This document shows, one piece after another, positions 9,465-20,653 of a DNA stretch of 64,000 bases. The notes beneath the pieces are model-generated. The model made no database searches. It saw only the letters and a list, made by a program, of their open reading frames with translations, and was not told the origin of the DNA. Position 1 is the stretch's first letter. Every line of letters starts with the position of its first letter. The position numbers and the translations under genes are program-made. This DNA is from Eurosta solidaginis (taxonomy: Eukaryota; Arthropoda; Insecta; Diptera; Tephritidae): assembly GCF_040869045.1 (NCBI RefSeq), contig NC_090320.1:119421112-119485111 (forward strand). The letters are read 5' to 3'.

Positions 9465-12400
9465 TGGTTTTCGAGATATCGGCATAAAGGTGGACCAGGG
9501 GTGACACTAGAATGCGTTTTTACAATATGGGTATCAAACGAAAGGTGTTAATGAGTATTTCAAAAGGGAATGGGACTTAGCTCTATAGGTGGACGCCTTT
9601 TCGAGATATCGCCATAAAGGTGGACCAGGGGTGACTCTAGAATGTGTTTGTACGATATGGGTATCTAATTAAAGGTATTAATTAGGGTTTTAAAAGGGAG
9701 TGGTGGAAGTTGTATAGGTGGTCGCCTTTTCGAGATATCGGCATAAAGGTGGACCAGGGGTGACTCTAGAATGTGTTTTTACAATATGGGTATCAAACGA
9801 AAAGTGTTAATGAGTATTTTAAAAGGGAGTGGGCCTTAGTTCTATAGGTGGACGCCTTTTCGAGATATCGCCATAAAGGTGGACCAGGGGTGACTCTAGC
9901 AAATGTTTGTACGATATGGGTATCAAATTAAAGGTATTAGTGAGGGTTTTAAAAGGGAGTGGGCCTTAGTTCTATAGGTGGACGCCTTTTCGAGGTATAG
10001 CCATAAAGGTGGACCAAGGGTGACTCTAGAATGTGTTTGTACGATATGGGTATCTAATTAAAGATATTAATTAGGGTTTTAAAAGGGAGTGGTGGAAGTT
10101 ATATAGGTGGTCGCCTTTTCGAGATATCGGCATAAAGGTGGACCAGGGGTGACTCTAGAATTTGTTTGTACGATATGGGTATCAAATTAAAGGGTTAATG
10201 AGCATTTTAAAAGGGAGTGGGCCTTAGTTCTATACGTGGACGCCTTTTCGAGATATCGCCATAAAGGTGGACCAGGGGTGACTCTAGAATGTGTTTGTAC
10301 GATATGGGTATCAAATTAAAGGTATTAATGAGGGTTTTAAAAGGGAGTGGTGGTAGTTGTATAGGTGGTCGCCTTTTCGAGATATCGGCATAAATGTGGA
10401 ACAGGGGTGACTCTAGAATGCGTTTGTACAATATGGGTATCAAACTAAAGGTGTTAATGAGTATTTTAAAAGGGAGTGGGTCTTAGTTCTATAGGTGGAC
10501 GCCTTTTCGAGATATCGCCAAAAAGATCGACCATGGGTGAATCTAGAATGTGTTTGTACGATATGGGTATCAAATTAAAGGTATTAATGAGGGTTCTAAA
10601 AGGGAGTGGTGGTAGTTGTATAGGTGGTCGCCTTTTCGAGATATCGGCATAAAGGTGGACCAGGGGTGACTCTAGAATTTGTTTGTACGATATGGGTATC
10701 AAATGAAAGGGGTTAATGAGCATTTTAAAAGGGAGTGGGGCTTAGTTCTATAGGTGGACGCCTTTTCGAGATATCGTCTTACAAGTTGACCAGGGGTGAC
10801 TCTAGAATGCGTTTGTACATTATGGGTATCAAACGAAAGGTGTTAATGAGTATCTCAAAAGGGCGTGGGGCTTAGTTCTATAGGTGGACGCCTTTTCGAG
10901 ATATCGCCATAAAAGTGGACCAGGGGTGACTCTAGAATGTGTTTGTACGGTATGGGTATCTAATTAAAGATATTAATTAGGGTTTTAAAAGGGAGTGGTG
11001 GAAGTTATATAGGTGGTCGCCTTTTCGAGATATCGGCATAAAGGTGGACCACTCTAGAATTTGTTTGTACGATATGGGTATCAAATTAAAGGTGTTAATG
11101 AGTATTTTAAAAGGGAGTGATCCTTAGTTCCATAGGTGGACGCCGTTTCGAGATATCGCCATAAAGGTGGACCAGGGGTGACCCTAGAATTTGTTTGTAC
11201 GATATGGGTATCAAATGAAAGGGGTTAATGAGCATTTTAAAAGGGAGTGGGCCTTAGTTCTATAGGTGGACGCCTTTTCGAGATATCGTCTTACAAGTTG
11301 ACCAGGGGTGACTCTAGAATGCGTTTGTACATTATGGGTATCAAACGAAAGGTGTTAATGAGTATCTCAAAAGGGCGTGGGGCTTAGTTCTATAGGTGGA
11401 CGCCTTTTCGAGATATCGCCATAAAGGTGAACCAGGGGTGACTCTAGAATGTGTTTGTACGATATCGGTATCAAATTAAAGGTATTGATGAGGATTTTAA
11501 AAGGGAGTGGTGGTAGTTGTATAGGTGGTCGCCTTTTCGAGATATCGCCATAAAGGTGGACCAGGGGTGACTCTAGAATGTGTTTGTACGATATCGGTAT
11601 CAAATTAAAGGTGTTAGTGAGGGTTTTAAAAGGGAGTGGGCCTTAGTTCTATAGGTGGACGCCTTTTCTAGATATAGCCATAAAGGTGGACCAGGGGTGA
11701 CTCTAGAATGTGTTTGTACGATATGGGTATCTAATTAAAGATATTAATTAGGGGTTTAAAAGAGAGTGGTGGAAGTTATATAGGTGGTCGCCTTTTCGAG
11801 ATATCGGCATAAAGGTGGACCAGGGGTGACTCTAGAATTTGTTTGTACGATATGGGTATCAAATTAAAGGTGTTAATGAGTATTTTAAAAGGGAGTGATC
11901 CTTAGTTCCATAGGTGGACGCCGTTTCGAGATATCGCCATAAAGGTGGACCAGGGGTGACCCTAGAATTTGTTTGTACGATATGGGTATCAAATGAAAGG
12001 GGTTAATGAGCATTTTAAAAGGGAGTGGGCCTTAGTTCTATAGGTGGACGCCTTTTCGAGATATTGTCTTACAAGTTGACCAGGGGTGACTCTAGAATGC
12101 GTTTGTACATTATGGGTATCAAACGAAAGGTGTTAATGAGTATCTCAAAAGGGCGTGGGGTTTAGTTCTATAGGTGGACTCCTTTTCGAGATATCGCCAT
12201 AAAGGTGGACCAGGGGTGACTCTAGAATGTGTTTGTACGATATGGGTATCAAATTAAATATATTAATTAGGGTTTTAAAAGGGAGTGGTGGAAGTTATAT
12301 AGGTGGTCGCCTTTTCGAGATATCGGCATAAAGGTGGACCAGGGGTGACTCTAGAATTTGTTTGTACGATATGGGTATCAAATTAAAGGTGTTAATGAGT

Positions 12401-13940
12401 ATTTTAAAAGGGAGTGATCCTTAGTTCCATAGGTGGACACCGTTTCGAGATATCGCCATAAAGGTGGACCAGGGGTGACCCTAGAATTTGTTTGTACGAT
12501 ATGGGCATCAAATGAAAGGGGTTAATGAGCATTTTAAAAGGGAGTGGGCCTTAGTTCTATAGGTGGACGCCTTTTCGAGATATCGTCTTACAAGTTGACC
12601 AGGGGTGACTCTAGAATGCGTTTGTATATTATGGGTATCAAACGAAAGGTGTTAAAGGTGAACCAGGGGTGACTCTAGAATGTGTTTGTACGATATCGGT
12701 ATCAAATTAAAGGTATTGATGAGGATTTTAAAAGGGAGTGGTGGTAGTTGTATAGGTGGTAGCCTTTTCGAGATATCGCCATAAAGGTGGACCAGGGGTG
12801 ACTCTAGAATGTGTTTTTACGATATCGGTATCAAATTAAAGGTGTTAGTGAGGGTTTTAAAAGGGAGTGGGCCTTAGTTCTATAGGTGGACTCCTTTTCG
12901 AGATATCGCCATAAAGGTGGACCAGGGGTGACTCTAGAATGTGTTTGTACGATATGGGTATCTAATTAAAGATATTAATTAGGGGTTTAAAAGGGAGTGG
13001 TGGAAGTTATATAGGTGGTCGCCTTTTCGAGATATCGGCATAAAGGTGGACCAGGGGTGACTCTAGAATTTGTTTGTACGATATGGGTATCAAATTAAAG
13101 GTGTTAATGAGTATTTTAAAAGGGAGTGATCCTTAGTTCCATAGGTGGACGCCGTTTCGAGATATCGCCATAAAGGTGGACCAGGGGTGACCCCAGAATT
13201 TGTTTGTACGATATGGGTATCAAATGAAAGGGGTTAATGAGCATTTTAAAAGGGAGTGGGCCTTAGTTCTATAGGTGGACGCCTTTTCGAGATATCGTCT
13301 TACAAGTTGACCAGGGGTGACTCTAGAATGCGTTTGTATATTATGGGTATCAACCGAAAGGTGTTAATGAGTATCTCAAAAGGGAGTGGGGCTTAGTTCT
13401 ATAGGTGGACGCCTTTTCGAGATATCGCCATAAAGGTGGACCAGGGGTGACTCTAGAATGTGTTTTTACGATATGGGTATCTAATTAAAGATATTAATTA
13501 GGGTTTTAAAAGGGAGTGGTGGAAGTTATATAGGTGGTCGCCTTTTCGAGATATCGGCATAAAGGTGGACCAGGGGTGACTCTAGAATTTGTTTGTACGA
13601 TATGGGTATCAAATTAAAGGTGTTAATGAGTATTTTAAAAGGGAGTGATCCTTAGTTCCATAGGTGGACGCCGTTTCGAGATATCGCCATAAAGGTGGAC
13701 CAGGGGTGACCCTAGAATTTGTTTGTACGATATCGGTATCAAATGAAAGGTGATAATGAGTCTTTTTAAAAGGCAGTGTGCCTTAGTTTTATAGGTGGAC
13801 GACTTTTCGAGATATCGCCATAAAGGTGGACCAGGGGTGACTCTAGAATGTGTTTGTACGATATGGGTATCAAATTAAAGGTGTTAATGAGGCTTTTAAA
13901 AGGGAGTGGTGGTAGTTGTATATGTGAAGGCGTTTTCCAG
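9465..13940 (-). repeat. 129-bp tandem satellite array (right)
   Basis: About 34 monomers of the same satellite as 635-4745 in the opposite orientation. The outermost monomers (about 13750-13940) are more diverged, with GTGCCTTAGTTTTATAGG and a GGCGTTTTCCAGATATCG variant. They run straight into the AT-rich body at 13941. A single monomer in the same position borders the second copy of that body at about 48663-48836. The array is therefore the expanded end of the dispersed repeat. Confidence 0.93.
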
Positions 13941-15019
13941 ATATCGACCAAAATGTGGACCAGGGTGACCCAGAACATCATCTGTTGGATACCCCTAATT
14001 TATTTATATATATAATACCACGAACAGTATTCCTGCCAAGATTTCAAGGGTTTTTTATTTCGGCCTGCAGAACTTTTTCATTTCATTCTACTTAATATGG
14101 TAGGTGTCACACCCATTTTACAAAATTTTTTTCTAAAGTTATATTTTGCGTCAATAAACCAATCCAATTACCATGTTTCATCCCTTTTTTCGTATTTGGT
14201 ATAGAATTATGGAATTTTTTTCATTTTTCGTAATTTTCGATATCGAAAAAGTGAGCGTGGTCATAGTCGGATTTCGGCCATTTTTTATACCAATACAAAG
14301 TGAGTTCAGATAATTACGCGAACTGAGTTTAGTAAAGATATATCGATTTTTGTTCAAGTTATGGTGTTAACGGCCGAGCGGCAGGACAGACGGTCGACTG
14401 TGTATAAAAACTGGGCGTGTCTTCAACCGATTTCGCCTTTTTTCACAGTTATCGTCATAGAATCTAACCCCCTACCAAATTTCACAAGGATTGGTAAATT
14501 TTTGTTCGACTTATGGCATTAAAAGTATCCTAGACAAACTAAATGAAAAAGGGCGGAGCCAAGCCCATTTTGAAATTTTCTTTTTTTCCCATTTTGTTGC
14601 ACTATATCATTACTGGAGTTGAATGTTGACATAATTTACTTATATACTGTAAAGATATTAACATTTTTTTTAAATTTGACTTAAAAAATTTTTTTTTAAA
14701 GTGGGCGTGGTCGTTCTCCGATTTTGCTAATTTTTATTAAGCATACATATAGTAATAGGAGTAACGTTCCTGCCAAATTTCATCATGATATCTTCAACGA
14801 CTGCCAAATTACAGCTTGCAAAACTTCTAAATTACCTTCTTTTAAAAGTGGGCGGTGCCACGCCCATTGTCCAAAATTTTACTAATTTTCTATTCTGCGT
14901 CATAAGTTCAACTCACCTACCAAGTTTCATCGCTTTATCCGTCTTTGGTAATGAATTATCGCACTTTTTCTATTTTTCGAATTTTTCGATATCGAAAAAG
15001 TGGGCGTGGTTATAGTCCG
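13941..15019 (+). repeat. Dispersed AT-rich repeat, copy 1, first part
   Basis: The body begins near CCAGAACATCATCTGTTGG and contains evenly scattered phrases such as GATATCGAAAAAGTG, GGGCGTGG and CCAAATTTCATC. There is no long open frame. The sequence matches 47383-48836 in reverse complement over its length. I know this repeat family as very abundant in tephritid flies, but I cannot name a formal family. It lacks coding capacity, so mobility would be non-autonomous. It is interrupted at 15019 by a non-LTR element and resumes at 18079. Confidence 0.8.
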
Positions 15020-15258
15020 ATATCATCATCATCATCATTTATTTAAGAGTTCGTTATTAGTAAAGTAAGATAACATAATCTTTTATCGTACAACACAAAA
15101 TTATTACAAGTCAAGTGAATCGTATTCATTTATAAATATACATACATATAATTAATTTAACAAATTTTAAACAGAATAAATAGCTTAAGTATAAAAAGCA
15201 TAGAAAAAGGAAGGTAAGAAGTCAGTAGAGGATAGGTTGCATTATGCTGATAGTTGGT

Positions 15259-15933
15259 TTATGTTTTACTATAAAAAAAACTATAAAGAACACGTCTATA
15301 GTTGTTTTGGTTTAAAGAGTTTCTCACAGTAGACGGTATTGAGTTCCAGGGACGTATGGTGTTGACGAAGAACAGCCTAGCCGATCCCACATAATTAAAA
15401 CTGGGTATATTCAGAGTACATGAGCTGGTGGACCTATTAAACGCAATTTTGTCATACAAGTATGGGGGAGACCTCGTTAAGATTAGTCTGAATAAAAATA
15501 TGCAACTCCTTGCCCTTTGATACTCAGTTATGTGGCAACCTAATAGACGAGATCTCCATGCAGATACATGGTCAAATTTCTGCAAGCCATACACATACCG
15601 AGTGACGTGGTTGAAAGCAACCTCCATTTTATGGGTAGAGCTCGAGTCTAATGCATTGTATACCAACTCTGAGTATGTTATGATTGGCATAATGAGCTGT
15701 ATGGCTAGCTTTCTCCTAATTTGAAAGGGAGTGTAGGGCGCGGACTGCCTCAGATTACGCCAAGTGCTATAAACTTTACCCATCACGGCGTTAATATGGT
15801 CGCTACCATTAAGACTGGAATTAATCACTATACCAAGATTCTTTACTTTATTGACGGTCTTCACGTTAGAGTTGCCAATAATTATTGCAGGTATTTGAAG
15901 GCTCGATATGTTTTTCTTAACAATAGGTAACAA
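15259..15933 (-). pseudogene. Non-LTR ORF2: reverse transcriptase thumb and C-terminal tail
   Basis: A 224-codon open frame. It covers the end of the reverse transcriptase and the tail (TVNKVKNLGIVINSSLNGSDHI, then the R-x-FFVNTIRPWNSIPS block typical of Jockey/CR1 C-termini). It overlaps 15882-16391 in another frame, so at least one frameshift separates them. Confidence 0.8.
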
Positions 15934-16391
15934 GATTTTGAAACATTAAAACATAGGCCATTGTCATTCGCCCAACATAATATGGATGACAAATCACTAT
16001 TTACTCGACAACATAAGTCACATATATCAGTAAACTCACTAGACAAATACAACTGAATATCGTCAGCGTACGCATGCACATTAACAAATTTACACACATT
16101 AAACACATCGTTTATAAAGAGACTAAATAGCAAAGGACCAAGTATAGACCCTTGAGGAACACCAGCCGTTAACTCCTTTGGCTGCGATACATCAGCGCCG
16201 TTGCTCACGAATTGTGACCGGCCGAATAGGTAACTTTTTATCAAGTTGTGAGCGTTGTTACCGAATCTAAAGTATCGTTGTAACTTGTAACATAACAATG
16301 AGTGGTTAACAGAGTCAAATGCCTTGGAAAAGTCGAGTAAGCATAGAAGCGTTAGTTGGCCTTTGTCAAAGGGCACACGTATGTCATCCAA
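15882..16391 (-). pseudogene. Non-LTR ORF2: reverse transcriptase catalytic core
   Basis: Contains LLDFSKAFDSVNHSLL, the GVPQGSILGPLLFSLFINDV block and the catalytic motif HAYADDIQLY, all as in CR1/Jockey reverse transcriptases. The catalytic aspartates are intact, but the frame is broken on both sides. Confidence 0.85.
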
Positions 16392-16463
16392 AATTTTTAT
16401 TAGGGCAGTTGAGCAGCTATGTCCAGCTCTGAATCCGGACTGACACGGAGATAATAAGTTATT

Positions 16464-17279
16464 TTAAAGCATGTGTGTGCCATTTTGCTCCGCTAGTAAA
16501 CCTTCGAATGCTTTAGACAAAATTGGTAAAATGCTTATAGGTCTAAAGTCTCCCGGAGAGTTTGCCTTCCTATTTTTAAGATGAGGTAGAACCTTGGCCA
16601 CTTTCCATATGTCCGGAAAGCATGACGTTGTAATAGAGTGATTGATGATATGAGTTATTGTCCCTATTATGAACGGAAGAATAATTTTCAAAAATTTGAT
16701 AGGGACTTCATCCACTCCTATAGCCTTGGTTTTAGTTTTGAGGATGCACCTTATGACATCAACTTCTGTCACCGCAGAGAACTCAAGCCTCTCCCCCGAA
16801 TTACATGCAGGTACACAATACAGGGAATTCACAGGACTTAAACTACACATAGGACCACTAAGAAATGCATTATTAAGGACATCTGAATTCAAGGAGCATT
16901 CGGAAATGGCCTTACCACAAACACGCAAACTTTTTAAATTTCGCCACAAAACACTGGGTGGAAGATCTGAACCCAAACATGACGAGTAGAACTTGCACTT
17001 TTCCATTTTAATAATATTTGTGGCTGTGTTTCGCGTATATTTATAAAAGCCCCAGTCTCATTCCCGCCTTTTCTTTTTCCAAATGGAATAGGCCTTATTC
17101 CTCGTTTTAATTGCATCTATCACTTTCCTATTAAACCAGGGGCATGTTAAGGACTTAACCTCTCGAGTGCGCATGGGGACATGATTCTCAAGTGCATCAG
17201 TTATTTTGTTGTTAATAAACCCCAGCTTCTCATTTACGGTTGGAAGACGCCAACATTCACACCAATCGACACTAGACAA
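16464..17279 (-). pseudogene. Non-LTR ORF2: linker and N-terminal reverse transcriptase
   Basis: Three overlapping frames (17058-17279, 16934-17116 and 16464-17006) make up the linker (PWFNRKVIDAIKTRNKAY) and the first reverse transcriptase blocks, including the FRPISILPILSKAFE motif. At least two frameshifts separate them. Confidence 0.75.
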
Positions 17280-17533
17280 ATGGGAGAAAAGAGCGTTTTG
17301 GTCAAGTGAGCGGTAATCTCTATAACTATATGTAGTTCCTATGCTGAAATAAACGATAACTGGTCAAATTTTAGGACAATTGTAGGGTCAGCGATAATAA
17401 AATAGTCCAACAGGCTAGGACTACAGTTATGAGCATATCTAGTAAGTACACTTGTGTTAACAACAGAGAGACCTGCTCCAGCTACGTTATCAGGGAGCCT
17501 AACACTGTAACACTCGCGAACAAGAAGATCTCC

Positions 17534-18042
17534 TCATATAACCAAATAATTATAGTCGACTACATATGAAGCCAAAGACGAAAATAGTGCGTCAACTCTT
17601 ATCGACTTGTGGGGATTGTACACACATGAGACAAACATTTTAACAGAATTACTATACAATTCGACAAACAAATACTCTACCCCTGGACCCTCAGACATCT
17701 TTATACATTTCATTTTGATACTATTATTGCAATATAGCGCAACGCCTCCTCCTTTTTTATCCTTTCTGTCATTTCGGATTAGGCTATAGCCATCGATGGT
17801 AGCGTGAATGTCATCCAACTCTGGCGTAAACCTGAAACACAGATTACATCCACAGCAGAAGATTCAAACACATACCTGGCGTAATCCATCTTTTCATTGC
17901 ATAGACTTCTAGCATTGAAGTGAACAATGTTGAATCCCGTTTGTTGTTTACACAGCAAGTTTACCATCGCAAGGCTGTTATCGACAGCACCACTTACGCC
18001 TCTGCTAGGAGACATAAACAAAAAACAGACAACCCAAAACAA
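17534..18042 (-). pseudogene. Non-LTR ORF2: AP-endonuclease N-terminal part
   Basis: Two frames overlap at 17779-17818. The first reads FNIVHFNARSLCNEKMD, the usual opening of the APE-type endonuclease; the second continues with a KKGGGVALYC block and a FVSCVYNP block. The usual ET catalytic motif is lost at the frameshift (SGLRQSW). The endonuclease nicks target DNA to prime reverse transcription in this class. Confidence 0.75.
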
Positions 18043-18078
18043 CTATAACAATGAATCTCAAAACATAGATATTGAGTA

Positions 18079-18335
18079 TTTCGTTCATTTTAAATAGCGA
18101 TCTGAGATGAGTGCCCAGGAACCTACATACCAAATTTCATCAAGATACCTCAAAATTTACTCAAGTTATCGTGTTAACGGACGGACGGACGGACATGGCT
18201 CAATCAAATTTTTTTTCGATACTGATGATTTTGATATATGGAAGTCTATATCTATCTCGATTCCTTTATACCTGTACAACCAACCGTTATCCAATCAAAG
18301 TTAATATACTCTGTGAGCTCTGCTCAACTGAGTAT
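18079..18335 (+). repeat. Dispersed AT-rich repeat, copy 1, second part
   Basis: Continuation of 13941-15019. It contains a (GGAC)n run at 18178-18195, and the end phrase GAGCTCTGCTCAACTGAG followed by TATAAAAA. The second copy (reverse complement of 47383-47620) ends in the same way, which sets this terminus. Confidence 0.8.
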
Positions 18336-18336
18336 A

Positions 18337-18797
18337 AAAAAATGCAGAATAAAGCTAAGCGCTTTATATTAAGTAAACGTTTTGATAACCCCATTTAAAG
18401 ATATGCTACAAAGTTTGAATTGGATGAGCGTAAAGCAGCAAATAATTTTCCACAGTATGAAGTTTATATACAACATAAAAACCGGAAATTTGCCTCATTA
18501 TCAAAACCCAGGAATTAAATTTAACTAGGAGGTTCATGACAGAAATACGAGGCAGAGAAATGATTTTAAATTACCTAATTACAAAACGGAGTCTGAAAAA
18601 ATAGTATTTTTTACAAAGGGTTAAAAAGCTTCAACGAATTACCTGCAAATATTAAGAATTGTGATTATAACTTATTTAAGAAAATATTATATGCTCACGC
18701 GAAATCAATGAATATAGAATAAATATTAGGATTCGAATGGATTTAAGTGTTGATCTAGGCTCTAAGAGTCGTAGTAAGTAAAATAAATAAATAAATT
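18337..18797 (+). pseudogene. Non-LTR retrotransposon ORF2 C-terminus with (TAAA)n tail
   Basis: Alternating frames give MQNKAKRFILSKRF, a block resembling MKFIYNIKTGNLPHY, then KSFNELPANIKN and LFKKIL, as in the C-termini of Jockey-type ORF2. The 3' end is AAAATAAATAAATAAAT at 18779-18796. It is strongly 5'-truncated, carries several frameshifts and abuts the end of the dispersed repeat. Confidence 0.65.
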
Positions 18798-19217
18798 TCT
18801 CCGAAACATTAGGAGGATTTAAGATTGAGTTGGAAAATGCTGTTGTACAATATTTGTTGTAGCCCCTGAAGACGATATGCGAAGGAGGTTGAAATATATC
18901 GGAAAAAAACTTAAAACTTTGCGTTTTCTAATACACCTGAATTGGAAGGATATTTAACTTTTATCCGCGTGGTTGTATATTCCACAGCCTGTTGATGTGG
19001 TAACTACGGATGCATCTGTAAAGAAAATTTTATATTTGAGGCTTGCATAGTCGTTAAGAATACTAGAATTATTGTATTATATTGGAGGCTCGGTTGGACT
19101 TTTGTCAGGTAGGGTTGATGATATTACTTTTAGGTTTGGGAGGATACGGATGCATCTACTATTTGAAATCTGTCGTGAATTAGTTTGAAATCATTATATA
19201 TCTGGACGTAGCTGGAT
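18798..19217. other. Unassigned 420 bp, possible Penelope-like 3' end
   Basis: No coding frame is supported. CCCCTGAAGACGATATGC followed by GGTTGAAATATATCGG (18863-18902) is laid out like the hammerhead-derived end of Penelope-like elements. No clear stem separates the two cores, so this is only a hint. Confidence 0.3.
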
Positions 19218-20438
19218 GTGACATTGGCATATGAACACCTGCCTATACTCGAGCGAACCGCCGACTTCATCATTACCCAGAACCGCACTTTCATCAACTT
19301 AAAGAAAGGAAAGTGGGATGAATACAAATCCTTTACAGACAATCGCTTTGCTGCCCTCCCTATCCCGACTGATGCTCACCAAGGGGAACGTGCTTTCCGT
19401 AAGGTAATTGAATCCGCCTCGCCTCGTTTTATTCCCGCCGGAAGAAATCCGGAAATCCGGCCTCATTTTCCGGCGGAGGCCGCAAATTTATCCAGAGAAC
19501 GTGACCTCATAAAACAGCACGTCCCCGGTGACTCCCAAACAAGGGATATAAACAAACGTATCAGATTGCTTGTGGATGAACACAAGCGGGCGAAATGGGA
19601 GGATCATTTAAAGAATTGTAACCTCTCTGCCGGTGTGGGTAAGTTTTGGTCCACAGTAAAGTCCATATCTAATACGTCTAAGCACAATGAAAAAATTGCC
19701 ATCGCCTTTGGCGATAAAGTGCTATCGGATACGAAAAAATGCGCGTGCGACTTCTGCCGACAATATGTAATGTAAAGTTAGACGGCGGGCCAACAGACGC
19801 CAAGGTAGTCCCGCTACTGAAGCCTGGCAAACCAGCTAACATAGGAGATTGTTATCGCCCGATATCACTCCTATCGCCAGCAGCCAAGACACTTGAAGCC
19901 ATTCTGCTTCCCTACTTTAATGAAACTTTGCAACTAGCGAATCGTCAGCATGGCTTCAGAAAATTCCACAGCACAACCATCGCACTAAATGCCATTAGTA
20001 CTCAGATAAATTGCGGGTTAAATTAAAACAGTACTCGTTGCGTTAGACCTGTCAAAATTTTTTGACACGATCAATCATGGCACGTAACTGCAAGACCTGG
20101 AAGTGCCTCCTCTTCCCCCAAGTGTTAAAAGGTGGACCGCAATTATCTGTCTGGTCGGGAAGAATCGGTGTAATTCAAGAATGTAACATCCAAACTAAGA
20201 AGAATTAAACAAGGGGTGCCACAGGGTGGTGTCCTATCCCCACTTTTGTTTATTTCTACATATCAAAGCTACCTTCTCTACCAGGAGTCGCATCGTTTCC
20301 TACGCCGATGACCGATATGGTCGCCAAGCCTAAAGGTTACTCACTGAAAGAAAATACAGACCTGCCAAAATACTGCCATCAGAACCGCTACGGGCTGTCT
20401 TCTATGTCCCCAGAACACCACGTTCACAATGTTGCGAG
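19218..20438 (+). pseudogene. Jockey-type non-LTR retrotransposon, part 1 (linker and reverse transcriptase)
   Basis: An open frame 19218-19775 holds the segment between endonuclease and reverse transcriptase (FINLKKGKWDEYKSFTDNRF, GERAFRKVIESASPRFIPAG). A second frame 19739-20026 starts the reverse transcriptase (CYRPISLLSPAAKTLE). Decayed remnants then give VALDLSKFFDTINHG, a GVPQGGVLSP block and a SYADD remnant up to about 20330. The 5' end is truncated in the endonuclease. The copy is interrupted at 20443 by the CsRn1-type element and continues at 26397 and again at 31832, all on the plus strand. Confidence 0.88.
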
Positions 20439-20443
20439 AGTAC
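20439..20443 (+). repeat. 5-bp target-site duplication AGTAC (left)
   Basis: AGTAC lies directly before the 5' LTR and is repeated directly after the 3' LTR at 26392-26396, inside the same Jockey copy. Confidence 0.85.
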
Positions 20444-20653
20444 TATAGTGTTAACTACTTTGTACTCTTTACTTTAATTTTTAAAATAATTTTAATTGAG
20501 TTTTCGTGTTAACTTAAAATTTTGAATAACTTCAAAAAAAGAAAATTCTAATTAGTTTGAAAATATTTAAACTCAAAAATAAACAAAAATAAATTTTTAT
20601 ATTTCAAACCGAAAATTAAAGATTTTTTAAATATCAACTTGAATGTTGATATA
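20444..20653 (+). repeat. 5' LTR of the CsRn1-type element
   Basis: 210 bp, starting TATAGTGTTAACTAC and ending AATGTTGATATA. It does not have the usual TG...CA ends. One base later TGGCGATCCTACCAACG (20655 on) occupies the primer-binding-site position; its TGGCG start fits a tRNA 3' end, but I could not match a specific tRNA. Confidence 0.9.

Larger units (their letters stand above)
7835..13304 (-). repeat. Right arm of the giant inverted repeat
   Basis: Reverse-complement copy of 635-6371 in the same order: unassigned DNA (7835-8456), BED exon (8457-8619), 47-bp repeats (8760-8998), hAT terminus (9070), ORF1 fragment (9071-9410) and satellite (9465 onward). Beyond 13304 the satellite goes on without a match on the left, because the left arm ends against the hAT core at 635. 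The right side therefore probably keeps the original continuation into the dispersed repeat at 13941. Confidence 0.9.
15020..18078 (-). mobile_element. CR1-like non-LTR retrotransposon, decayed, inserted in the dispersed repeat
   Basis: A minus-strand element with ORF2 pieces in the order endonuclease, linker, reverse transcriptase and C-terminal tail, and a 3' terminus ending in (GAT)n (seen as ATC repeats at 15021-15035). ORF1 is missing, so the 5' end is truncated. The insertion point is clear because the host repeat continues on both sides: GTGGTTATAGTCCGAT before, TTTCGTTCATTTTAAATAGC after. The same junction is intact in the copy at 47383-48836. A microsatellite 3' tail without poly(A) fits CR1-type elements; the clade call is tentative. 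Confidence 0.85.

Noticed and set aside
635..13304. Palindrome as a simple missed-adapter sequencing artefact
   Set aside because: The 1.46 kb unique spacer, the 7-bp deletion and the two-monomer difference between arms do not fit a read folded on itself, though an assembly error cannot be ruled out.
18863..18902. A third hammerhead ribozyme
   Set aside because: CTGAAGA and GAAA are present at plausible spacing but no stem II pairs between them; kept only as a hint of a Penelope-like remnant.
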